A stretch of 30,124 bases of DNA from Bacteroidota bacterium (GTDB taxonomy: Bacteria; Bacteroidota; Bacteroidia; Bacteroidales; Bacteroidaceae). The position numbers were made by a program, and so were the translations under genes. Where the stretch lies: NCBI GenBank assembly GCA_023458215.1, contig JAEXAJ010000072.1, positions 1-30,124 on the forward strand, written 5' to 3'. Under the pieces are notes generated by a model. The model had not been told where the DNA came from, ran no database searches, and saw nothing but the letters and a program-made list of their open reading frames with translations. Shown here piece after piece: positions 24,135-30,124 of this stretch (its first letter is position 1; each line of letters begins with the position of its first letter).

Positions 24135-25112
24135 ATGAAAATAACTACTTATTTGCTTTTGACCCTTCTGCTGGGTCTGGTAGCCTGCTCTGCCCCTGCC
24201 GACAAGAACTTACTACATTATGAACAATCCCTCTGCCGGGCCGATTCATTGGCTCAATCCGGTACTGTGGATAGTGCCCGTGCCGCCTGTCTGTTGACGG
24301 ATTTACGTCGTGAATATCTTCAGGTAAAAGAGCATTCCGAGGGGAAGGCTCTCCGCCTGATGCCTCCCGACGCTACGAAACGTTTCTTTTGGTTGGTGTT
24401 TGTGGGGCTGATGATAGGTTTGAACGTATGGCTTTCCATCAAGGATATCAAGTTTGCGAGCGAGCGTAAGCACCGCCGTTACCTGGTAGATTTGAGCGAG
24501 AATGAACAGCGTTTGCGCAATAATGAGTGCGAACGGGCGGAACTGGAGGAATGCCTGGCGGAAATGTCGCTGGCGGATGACGAACGGGAAGAGGTGCGTC
24601 AGTCGTTGACTAACCTGATGGCGCATGATAATCTGCTGCGTAGTGAGAATGATTCCCTCCGCCTTCGCCTCAAGGAGTATGAGAAGCGTCCTGTACCCCG
24701 CGAACTGGAACTTTTGAAGAAACGCGACGAGCACATTCATGCCTTGGGTGAACAAGTGCAGACGCTTTCTTCCGCTTTGATAGAGCGTGATGAGGTGATG
24801 GAGCATCTTCGCCGGCAACCCAAGTTCCTGGCAGATGCCGACTGGGAGCACTTGCAGCAACTTGCCGACCGTGTGTATGGCGGCTTCACTGCCCGTCTTT
24901 CCGAGCGCTTCGCTCTGCTGACTCCTGCCGACTTACAACTCTGCCTGCTCATCCGTCTGCATTTTACCAATACGCAGATTGCTACGCTCATAGCCGTGTC
25001 TCCTGCCTCGGTATCGCAGCAGAAGTTCCGTTTGAAGAAACGGTTGATGCAAGCCGACGAGACCTTGTTTAGGGGAGGGGAGACGCTGGATGCGGTGATT
25101 GCGCTATGCTGA
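24135..25112 (+). CDS. Membrane-anchored coiled-coil protein with C-terminal HTH
   Basis: A 325-residue protein with a lipobox-like signal (LVAC, Cys18), a short outside segment of about 60 residues and a transmembrane helix at about 84-104 (FFWLVFVGLMIGLNVWL). A long charged coiled coil follows (about 110-240, many Glu/Arg/Leu heptads). The C-terminal helix-turn-helix starts near Leu262 (LTPADLQLCLLIRLHF, TNTQIATLIAVSPASVSQ, then KFRLKKRL), similar to LuxR/sigma-4 type HTHs. Related Bacteroides proteins carry a long periplasmic TPR sensor before the membrane helix. Here that region is almost absent, so the sensor may be reduced or supplied by a partner such as the divergently encoded kinase. 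The likely role is membrane-tethered transcription control, which is inference. Its GC content seems higher than that of its neighbours. Confidence 0.65.
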   Translation: MKITTYLLLTLLLGLVACSAPADKNLLHYEQSLCRADSLAQSGTVDSARAACLLTDLRREYLQVKEHSEGKALRLMPPDATKRFFWLVFVGLMIGLNVWLSIKDIKFASERKHRRYLVDLSENEQRLRNNECERAELEECLAEMSLADDEREEVRQSLTNLMAHDNLLRSENDSLRLRLKEYEKRPVPRELELLKKRDEHIHALGEQVQTLSSALIERDEVMEHLRRQPKFLADADWEHLQQLADRVYGGFTARLSERFALLTPADLQLCLLIRLHFTNTQIATLIAVSPASVSQQKFRLKKRLMQADETLFRGGETLDAVIALC

Positions 25113-25191
25113 AAGCATCAATGTCTTTTCAAAGATTTGCGTAATGTAGGCATGTGTTTCAGAATTTTTGTTGACACACTCTCAGCCGAAG

Positions 25192-25986
25192 TTATTCCGC
25201 ATACTTTATTGTCCGTTTGACCAGTTGTTTGTAGTACCCGTTTGTCTCTGACCTTTCCTCGGTCCAGTTGCCATGTTTGTCGTACAGGTGGTGCGAAACG
25301 GTGGTTGTCGTTGTATCATTTCCCTCGATATGTACGTTTTCTATCATATTACCGTCTTTATCGTACTTCATGGTATTTATTTGTTCTAAAGTATGGGTAC
25401 CGTTGGAAAATTCCACTTCGTTACTTATCACCAGAAACCTTGTTCGGATGATATTATGATGGTCGTCGGCCCAGGTTTCATCCGTTGTAGTTCCGGTTTC
25501 GCTGGTCGAGGACTCCAGATGATATTTCCCGGTGGTTTTTATTTTCCTTAGCCCCTCTTGCCGGGAATCGTTGCTCTCTTTATATAGAAGAGTGTCGTTG
25601 TCGGTACCGATCAGCTCCATGCTATATGACAAAACATCTTCTCCTATATGCGTTTGCCCCTTGCCGGAGAAGAGGATGTTGTCTTTGTAAACAGAGCTAT
25701 AAATGGCGACGTAACTGGAGTCTGCGTTATGTTTAATTATTTTTATAGCATTGCCTTCCGCATCAAAATCAATTGCCTTTACTTCCATAAGCTTCCCGGA
25801 GCCTGCATTGAAGCCGGTCAGCGTGTAATCGTAGGTGGTGTCCCGGATGCATGCTACTTTGCCTTTCAGCCCCATGTACTTTTTCGGCGTATAGTCTTCT
25901 TGGGCACAGGCCGATGCCGAGAACAGGAGGCTACCGAGGCAGAAGTTCAGGACAAGTGTCGTAACTTTAGTGTGAAATGTTTTCAT
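25192..25986 (-). CDS. Exported YD-repeat-like protein of unknown function
   Basis: A 264-residue protein with a signal sequence ending near SASACAQ. The Cys could be lipidated, but the -3 residue (Ala) is atypical. The mature part has beta-strand-rich stretches with repeated Y-D-x-x-G-N patterns: DFDAEGNAIKI, MKYDKDGNMIENV and LYDKHGNWTEE. These resemble single Rhs/YD-type or wall-associated repeats often found in Bacteroides exported proteins. There is no catalytic motif. It converges with the HTH gene, whose stop is 79 bases away, and no clear terminator lies between them. The -7 box TATCTTTG at 26080-26087 may drive it. Confidence 0.65.
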   Translation of the reverse strand: MKTFHTKVTTLVLNFCLGSLLFSASACAQEDYTPKKYMGLKGKVACIRDTTYDYTLTGFNAGSGKLMEVKAIDFDAEGNAIKIIKHNADSSYVAIYSSVYKDNILFSGKGQTHIGEDVLSYSMELIGTDNDTLLYKESNDSRQEGLRKIKTTGKYHLESSTSETGTTTDETWADDHHNIIRTRFLVISNEVEFSNGTHTLEQINTMKYDKDGNMIENVHIEGNDTTTTTVSHHLYDKHGNWTEERSETNGYYKQLVKRTIKYAE

Positions 25987-26079
25987 ATTGTTTGATTATT
26001 CTATCGGATTAATCTATTATTTGGGAGTTTCTTGGCCGTTTCTCGATTTCCTTAATCCTAATGGGGTATGAACTTGATA

Positions 26080-26087
26080 CAAAGATA
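26080..26087 (-). promoter_or_regulatory. Candidate -7 box for the YD-like exported protein
   Basis: Minus-strand TATCTTTG fits TAnnTTTG exactly, about 94 bases upstream of the start codon. Around 20 bases further upstream lies TTGTTAG, only a partial -33 match. Confidence 0.45.
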
Positions 26088-26242
26088 ATATATAAATTGC
26101 TTCTTTCCTAACAACAGGATACATTTTAGAATACGTTTATGAATTCATAACGAACATAAACTTTAATCCCGGTCTTGAAAGATTTGTAGGAAATTTCACA
26201 ACAAAGTGCTTTTGAGAAATCTCTTATCTCGATGGAGGCAGT

Positions 26243-26319
26243 CTCAGTCGTTATGTTAGGCTATCTCAGTCGTTAGGTTAGGGTGCCTCAGTCGTTATGT
26301 TAGACTACCTCAGTCGTTA
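26243..26319. repeat. 3.5 tandem 22-bp repeats
   Basis: Units start at 26243, 26265 and 26287, with a partial copy at 26309. All begin CTCAGTCGTTA; the first three continue TGTTAGGCTAT, GGTTAGGGTGC and TGTTAGACTAC. There are no spacers. The hairpin at 26330 follows 10 bases after the last copy. The 22-bp period places repeats on one face of the helix, as expected for protein binding, but slippage alone could also explain it. Confidence 0.9.
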
Positions 26320-26329
26320 CCTTTGATTA

Positions 26330-26362
26330 CCCCGTCCAGAAGTACTCCTGAACGGGGATTTT
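26330..26362 (+). terminator. Terminator-like near-palindrome after the 22-bp array
   Basis: The 28-base segment 26330-26357 is a near-palindrome: CCCCGT, CAG and AGTACT pair with their mirror images, with two symmetrical mismatches. ATTTTTG follows on the plus strand. No plus-strand gene ends nearby, so it would terminate an unannotated plus-strand transcript crossing the repeats. On the minus strand no T-run follows. Confidence 0.6.
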
Positions 26363-26442
26363 TGTACTTATATGAAGGAAAATCTCTTTTGACATCTCTT
26401 GTCCCGTTTGCGATAAAAAATTACATGGAGGGCTTGTCTCCG

Positions 26443-26901
26443 TTATTCTTCCTCCTTTGTTTCTTGCAACAAATACTTCACGTTCTCTATGTGCGTCCGA
26501 AAGATATTGGCCAGTAATCTGGCATTGCCGCTTTCTTTCATTATATCCAATAAGAATTTTACTTGATAGCCAATGTTTTCGCCTGTGCATCTGCGGCTTT
26601 TGCTTGAAAGATGTGGCTGTGCTATATACAATCCGAATCCCTCAATCAGTTGCCTCACTCCTAAAGTATGATAACTACCTAAAAGATCGACAAAGTATTG
26701 AAACTTACCAAGTGCTACGAGCAAATTCTCCAACCGTTCAACATCCGGCCTCTGCACAAAGTAAGTTCCCATATTAACAAAGCGGTTCAGTGTAAGATAG
26801 AAGGTCATCATTTCTTCGTCTGAAGTGAAGATTGCGTGCATAAACTGAGTTTCGTCCCCGGGGCGAACCTGCTCATTGTCCAAAATAGCTTCCATAAGCA
26901 T
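26443..26901 (-). CDS. Small helical protein of unknown function
   Basis: A 152-residue predicted cytoplasmic protein. Met3 (26895) is an equally good start and gives MEAILDNEQ. It has no signal peptide or membrane helix. Secondary structure looks mostly helical with aromatic-rich segments (MMTFYLTLNRFVNMGTYF, FQYFVDLLGSYHTLG) and an acidic end (ETKEEE). I do not recognise the family. The only known upstream promoter with a full consensus (27145-27176) lies beyond the structured element at 26960-27139, so this gene may be expressed from a transcript that begins with that structure. Confidence 0.6.
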   Translation of the reverse strand: MLMEAILDNEQVRPGDETQFMHAIFTSDEEMMTFYLTLNRFVNMGTYFVQRPDVERLENLLVALGKFQYFVDLLGSYHTLGVRQLIEGFGLYIAQPHLSSKSRRCTGENIGYQVKFLLDIMKESGNARLLANIFRTHIENVKYLLQETKEEE

Positions 26902-26959
26902 TAAATTTTTGAATAGGTGAATAAATAAGGTTTAATGGGAAGAACGGAAGAGTGGATTT

Positions 26960-27139
26960 ATAGAAATAAAAGAAGCGGTTTCGCCTGTCCCATTGCATTC
27001 CACCAGCATACCGGCAGTAGGTGCATTAACACTCTACATGGGGGTGCGAAACCGCCATATAGAATGAACACAAACAGGCATAAAAATGCCTGCCGCGTCA
27101 ATAAGGCAGGTTTCCCCGCCGGTATGCTATAATAGAATG
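26960..27139 (-). ncRNA. Candidate structured RNA or leader with pseudoknot
   Basis: On the minus strand a predicted start near 27138 begins almost at the outer stem TGCATTC (27141-27135), which pairs with GAATGCA (27000-26994). After an internal loop comes a perfect 10-bp stem, GCATACCGGC with GCCGGTATGC (27127-27118 and 27015-27006). Inside are two hairpins that share bases and exclude each other: CCTGCC/GGCAGG (27110-27105 with 27094-27089) and CAGGCAT-TTTT-ATGCCTG (27092-27075). A second 10-bp perfect stem, GCGGTTTCGC (27055-27046) with GCGAAACCGC (26984-26975), crosses the first stem, is reinforced by CCCAT/ATGGG, and is followed by TTCTTTTATTTC. This is either a free RNA of about 180 nt or a regulatory leader. 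I cannot match it to a known family. Confidence 0.5.
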
Positions 27140-27144
27140 CATCG

Positions 27145-27176
27145 CAAATGTACAACATATATCTGATAAAGCCAAA
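27145..27176 (-). promoter_or_regulatory. Consensus Bacteroides promoter before the structured element
   Basis: Minus-strand TTTG (27173-27176) and TACATTTG (27145-27152) are exactly 20 bases apart, a full match to the Bacteroides primary sigma consensus and the best promoter seen in the window. It points into the structured element, with a predicted start at about 27138. Confidence 0.75.
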
Positions 27177-27250
27177 AAGGAGCACTGAAATATAAGTCTT
27201 TCAACCAACTTCGGAAACTCTTGAGTAATGTATAGTCAGTGCTCCTTAAT

Positions 27251-27388
27251 TTGTAGAGATATTGAAGATTGTAGAGATACTGAAGAATGCTATCATTCAT
27301 TATCAGTGAGTTATGCTTCTTGGTTGTAGAGATGGTCATGCTGACTATAACTTTTCACGTTTTGCGGTCTTTGTTGCCTTGTAGAGAT
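27251..27388 (+). repeat. TTGTAGAGAT repeats upstream of the HU-like gene
   Basis: TTGTAGAGAT occurs at 27251, 27269, 27324 and 27379, with a degenerate copy (CTGTAGAGG) near 27434. The first two are part of an 18-bp tandem duplication (TTGTAGAGATATTGAAGA and TTGTAGAGATACTGAAGA). All have the same orientation and lie between the structured element and the HU-like promoter. They could be binding sites or members of an interspersed repeat family. Confidence 0.75.
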
Positions 27389-27449
27389 GCGTGTTTGTTA
27401 AACTATTGATAATTAGAAGATTAGTTGAAATAGCTGTAGAGGCCGTTTT

Positions 27450-27481
27450 CTTGCTTTTCTTTGTTTCCCACCCTAACTTTG
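27450..27481 (+). promoter_or_regulatory. Promoter of the HU-like gene
   Basis: TAACTTTG (27474-27481) fits the -7 consensus exactly, and CTTG (27450-27453) lies 20 bases upstream, close to the -33 TTTG. Transcription from about 27488 gives a long leader of roughly 168 bases. Confidence 0.6.
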
Positions 27482-27487
27482 CAACAT

Positions 27488-27655
27488 CGAATCTGAGAGA
27501 AACGAAAGACTGAATCGTTGAGGCCTCACGGTGAAATTCTTTTTTATACCTCTTAAAGGAGATGGGGCTTCGGTCAGCCCTTAACCCGACCGGTCAAAGC
27601 AGTGATGACTGGCTCACTTGCAACTATATTCTATTTACTTAATACATTATTAATT
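27488..27655 (+). promoter_or_regulatory. Long structured leader of the HU-like gene
   Basis: The leader contains a palindrome, TGAGGCCTCA (about 27518-27527), and a compact pseudoknot candidate. The stem GGGCT/AGCCC (27565-27569 with 27576-27580) has loop TCGGTC, whose CGGTC (27571-27575) can pair with GACCG at 27588-27592. No known riboswitch is recognised. A role in controlling the HU-like gene is inference. Confidence 0.45.
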
Positions 27656-28117
27656 ATGTTTTATAAGAAGACTCAACAGAAAATCAATGGCTTGTGGTAT
27701 CCTCAATCTATTACATGGGGCAAAGCCATTACGACCGATCAGGTAGCGGACCAATTGGCGTTCGTCTCTACCGTAACCCGTGGTGATGCGTATGCCATCA
27801 TGAAGAATTTTGGAAATGTACTTTCTCTCTATATGGGACAAGGGCGTACGGTGAAAATAGATGGAGTAGGTACCTTTTATTATACGGCTGCTGCAAATAA
27901 GAAAGGAGTACAAACAGCTAAAGAGGTAAGTGCTTCCCAGATAGTGGGGGTGCGTGTCCGTTTTATTCCCGAGGTTGAACGCGATGTTAATAACAAGGTC
28001 GTTACCCGTAGCATGGTGGACAATAAGATTTGTTGGGAAGAGTGGGGCAAAACCTCCGGTAATGAGAGCGGAAATACCGGTGGTGCAGGTGACGAGAACG
28101 ATAATCCTTTGGGATAA
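27656..28117 (+). CDS. HU-like DNA-binding protein
   Basis: A 153-residue protein of the Bacteroides HU/HU-HIG type. The HU-like fold covers about residues 1-115: MFYKKTQQKINGLWYPQS, then a helix region (TTDQVADQLAFVSTVTRGDAYAIM), then the conserved GRTVKIDGVGTFYYTA strand pair. The C-terminal tail is Gly/Asn/Glu-rich and probably flexible (GNESGNTGGAGDENDNPLG). The frame is open upstream to 27602, but the Met at 27656 matches where these proteins normally begin, and the extra residues would overlap the structured leader, so 27656 is chosen. Such proteins bend and package DNA. It is followed by a terminator, so it is probably transcribed alone. Confidence 0.82.
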   Translation: MFYKKTQQKINGLWYPQSITWGKAITTDQVADQLAFVSTVTRGDAYAIMKNFGNVLSLYMGQGRTVKIDGVGTFYYTAAANKKGVQTAKEVSASQIVGVRVRFIPEVERDVNNKVVTRSMVDNKICWEEWGKTSGNESGNTGGAGDENDNPLG

Positions 28118-28158
28118 TCCCCTCGGCCTTCCGTCTTCAGTGATGCTTCGCTTATAGT

Positions 28159-28206
28159 AAATAGCTCCGTGCAACCTCCTTTGGGAAGTACGGGGCTATT
28201 TCTTTT
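28159..28206 (+). terminator. Terminator of the HU-like gene
   Basis: AAATAGCTCCGT (28159-28170) and ACGGGGCTATTT (28190-28201) pair over 12 bp with one T-G wobble, followed by CTTTTA. It begins 42 bases beyond the stop codon. Confidence 0.85.
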
Positions 28207-28407
28207 ATGGATTAACCGATAAGGAAATAGAATTCATAAATAGTGTAGTAACAGAGATGGCATAAATGATTGTATGAAAAGCCCTTTTATACCCTTCTTA
28301 TGTTGATTTATAATTTTTTAGGCTTTACGACCGCTAACCTTTAACGGATTATCGCTAATTTCGAGCGATTTTTTATAAAACCGACTGAATAACTAATAAT
28401 TTATAAT
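28207..28407 (+). other. Intergenic region upstream of oadG
   Basis: No gene is seen. It is AT-rich and should hold the promoter of the oad operon, but I found no clear TTTG/TAnnTTTG pair. The nearest -7-like word, TAATTTCG (28352-28359), has one mismatch. Confidence 0.4.
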
Positions 28408-28665
28408 ATGGAAAACTTGAATACAGCGCTTCTGCTGATGATGGTAGGTATGACAACTGTTTTTGCTATCCTACTGATTGTGATTTACTTAGGAAAAGCT
28501 CTTATCGCACTTGTGAATAAATATGCGCCCGAAGAGGTAGCGCCGGTTAAAGCCGGTGCCAGTGGTCAGGCACCCATCCCGGGTAATATATTGGCCGCAA
28601 TCAGTGCTGCTGTTACAGTGGTGACACAAGGTAAGGGTAAAGTGTCGAAAGTCGAAAAAATCTAA
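28408..28665 (+). CDS. oadG: OadG family sodium-pump decarboxylase gamma subunit
   Basis: An 85-residue small membrane protein: one N-terminal transmembrane helix (LLLMMVGMTTVFAILLIVIYLG, about 8-30), a short Pro/Ala-rich linker with PVKAG and ASGQAPIPG, and a C-terminal basic tail. The length and the GMTTVF motif fit the gamma subunit that assembles membrane decarboxylases. It starts 42 bases before the carboxyltransferase gene, as in Bacteroides oad-type operons. The beta subunit and biotin carrier are not visible, probably because the window ends. Confidence 0.82.
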   Translation: MENLNTALLLMMVGMTTVFAILLIVIYLGKALIALVNKYAPEEVAPVKAGASGQAPIPGNILAAISAAVTVVTQGKGKVSKVEKI

Positions 28666-28706
28666 AGTAATTAATCTTATATAAAACACACACCGAATTA
28701 TTTAGT

Positions 28707-30124
28707 ATGAAAAAAGAAATCAAATTCAGCTTGGTATTCAGGGATATGTGGCAAAGTGCCGGAAAATATGTACCCCGAGTTGACCAACTGGTAAAAGTAG
28801 CTCCTGCCATTATTGAAATGGGTTGTTTTGCACGTGTAGAAACCAATGGCGGAGGTTTTGAACAAGTTAATCTATTGTTTGGGGAAAATCCGAATAAAGC
28901 CGTGCGTGAGTGGACGAAGCCGTTCCACGAAGCAGGTATTCAAACTCACATGCTGGATCGTGCATTGAATGGACTTCGCATGAGCCCCGTTCCTGCCGAT
29001 GTGCGCAAACTCTTCTATAAAGTAAAGAAAGCGCAAGGTACCGACATCACCCGTACTTTCTGCGGACTGAACGATACACGTAACATTATCCCTTCCATCG
29101 GCTACGCCAAGGAGGCGGGAATGATTTCGCAGTGCTCGCTCTGTATTACTTGCTCGCCCATTCATACGGTGGAGTACTACACTGACATGGCCTTGAAGCT
29201 TATCAAGGCAGGCGCCGATGAAATATGTATCAAGGACATGGCAGGTATCGGACGTCCCGTATCGCTGGGTAAGATTGTAGCTAATATCAAGGCGGCTCAT
29301 CCCGATATTCCTGTTCAGTATCATAGCCATGCCGGTCCGGGCTTCAACATGGCAAGTATTCTTGAAGTATGCGAGGCCGGTTGCGACTACATCGACGTAG
29401 GTATGGAACCGCTTTCCTGGGGTACGGGACATGCCGATTTGCTCAGTGTGCAAGCCATGCTGAAAGATGCAGGCTTCCAGGTTCCTGAGATCAATATGGA
29501 GGCATACATGAAGGTGCGTTCGCTCGTTCAGGAGTTTATGGACGACTTCCTCGGTCTCTATATCAGTCCGAAGAACCGCTTGATGAATTCCCTGCTGATA
29601 GGCCCCGGACTTCCCGGCGGTATGATGGGTAGCTTGATGGCTGATTTGGAATCAAACCTTGAATCTATCAATAAATATAAGGCAAAACATAATCTGCCCT
29701 TCATGACACAAGATCAACTGCTTATCAAGTTGTTCAATGAAGTGGCTTATGTATGGCCACGTGTAGGTTATCCTCCATTGGTAACTCCGTTCAGCCAGTA
29801 TGTCAAGAACTTGGCGATGATGAACGTTATCGCTATGGAAAAAGGCAAAGAACGCTGGGGTATGATTGCTGACGACATTTGGGATATGTTGCTCGGTAAA
29901 GCCGGTAAGCTACCGGGTGAATTGGCTCCTGAAATTATAGAGAAGGCAGAACGCGAAGGACGTAAGTTCTTCACCGGTAATCCGCAAGATAACTATCCTG
30001 ACGCTCTTGACAAATATCGCAAGATGATGAAAGAGAATAAATGGGAACTTGGTGATGATGATGAAGAACTCTTCGAATATGCCATGCATCCGGCACAATA
30101 TGAAGCCTATAAGAGTGGTAAAGC
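28707..30124 (+). CDS. oadA: Biotin-dependent carboxyltransferase alpha subunit (OadA/PycB-like), 3' truncated
   Basis: The gene runs off the right edge after 472 codons, so its end is not seen. The start ATG at 28707 gives MKKEIKFSLVFRDMWQS, the usual N-terminus of the family (cf. TLRDAHQS). Metal and catalytic residues are placed as expected: Asp13 in FRD, Lys176 in IKDMAG, and His206/His208 in YHSHAGPG. The C-terminal half (GYPPLVTPFSQYV, MLLGKAGKLPGEL, then EGRKFFTGNPQDNYPDAL) matches the PYC_OADA conserved domain. Such subunits move carboxyl groups between oxaloacetate or pyruvate and biotin. Sequence alone does not tell a sodium-pumping oxaloacetate decarboxylase from a related carboxylase, but the preceding oadG favours the first. 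It is atypical in having FRDMWQS and HSHAGPG in place of the usual LRDAHQS and HxHDTSG. Confidence 0.87.
   Translation, partial: MKKEIKFSLVFRDMWQSAGKYVPRVDQLVKVAPAIIEMGCFARVETNGGGFEQVNLLFGENPNKAVREWTKPFHEAGIQTHMLDRALNGLRMSPVPADVRKLFYKVKKAQGTDITRTFCGLNDTRNIIPSIGYAKEAGMISQCSLCITCSPIHTVEYYTDMALKLIKAGADEICIKDMAGIGRPVSLGKIVANIKAAHPDIPVQYHSHAGPGFNMASILEVCEAGCDYIDVGMEPLSWGTGHADLLSVQAMLKDAGFQVPEINMEAYMKVRSLVQEFMDDFLGLYISPKNRLMNSLLIGPGLPGGMMGSLMADLESNLESINKYKAKHNLPFMTQDQLLIKLFNEVAYVWPRVGYPPLVTPFSQYVKNLAMMNVIAMEKGKERWGMIADDIWDMLLGKAGKLPGELAPEIIEKAEREGRKFFTGNPQDNYPDALDKYRKMMKENKWELGDDDEELFEYAMHPAQYEAYKSGK

Larger units (their letters stand above)
25987..26442. other. Gene-free region with repeat array and hairpin
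   Basis: Apart from the promoter at 26080-26087, the 22-bp array at 26243-26319 and the hairpin at 26330-26362, no coding sequence is apparent. The small open frames here have no recognisable signature and overlap the repeats. Confidence 0.5.

Noticed and set aside
26243..26319. Possible CRISPR array
   Set aside because: The 22-bp units are head to tail with no spacers and no cas genes are present.
26935..27132. 65-residue plus-strand frame over the same element
   Set aside because: Same reason: it follows the inverted repeats, and no promoter or start context supports it.
26958..27185. 75-residue minus-strand frame over the structured element
   Set aside because: Its sequence is set by the complementary arms of the palindromes, it would start inside the promoter, and it has no recognisable protein feature. 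The non-coding reading explains it better.
27602..27655. Longer start of the HU-like protein
   Set aside because: The extra residues do not resemble the family, overlap a structured leader, and the Met at 27656 gives the usual N-terminus.

Overview
The window looks like a chromosomal segment of a gut Bacteroides-type member of the Bacteroidota. The evidence is an AraC-tailed hybrid two-component regulator, several lipoprotein signal sequences, a GH20 hexosaminidase, a LruC-domain protein, an HU-like protein of the Bacteroides type, an oadG/oadA-type sodium-pump gene pair, and repeated promoters with the Bacteroides -7 box TAnnTTTG. The species cannot be fixed from the sequence alone. No rRNA, tRNA, insertion sequence, prophage or CRISPR array was seen.

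Layout. 1-555 is non-coding, with GTGATA-type octamer repeats and a nested palindrome. 556-4057 (+) holds a TPR-type sensor histidine kinase followed by a GH10-like (GHL10) glycosyl hydrolase. A strong hairpin at 4080-4132 separates these from a minus-strand block: a hybrid two-component system (HTCS) followed by two half-size chromate transporters. Next on the minus strand are purL with its own terminator, then a LruC/DUF4842 lipoprotein preceded by a GH20 beta-hexosaminidase. From 17910 to 21764 (+) a compact run encodes a LysE-family exporter, a DUF4924 protein, dTDP-4-dehydrorhamnose reductase, a 54-residue glycine-rich membrane protein and release factor 3, ending in a strong terminator. 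A second TPR histidine kinase (-) and a membrane-anchored HTH protein (+) diverge from about 23.9-24.1 kb. Then come an exported YD-like protein and a small helical protein of unknown function (both -), an HU-like gene with a long leader (+), and oadG followed by a truncated oadA-type carboxyltransferase gene (+) at the right edge.

Most genes are core or ordinary accessory functions: purine synthesis, translation termination, sugar nucleotide synthesis, oxaloacetate/pyruvate carboxyl transfer, glycan hydrolysis and membrane signalling. The most unusual material is in the non-coding DNA. The best candidate for something undescribed is a compact, highly self-complementary segment on the minus strand at about 26960-27140. 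It has a textbook Bacteroides promoter, two long stems arranged as a pseudoknot, two competing small hairpins and a U-rich 3' end. It may be a roughly 180-nt structured RNA, either free-standing or the leader of the 26443-26901 gene. Second is the HU-like gene leader, which contains a compact H-type pseudoknot candidate. Third are the repeat arrays: octamers that also encode the last residues of the HTCS, heptamers between the chromate transporter genes, and two unrelated 22-bp-period arrays that each end in a terminator-like hairpin.
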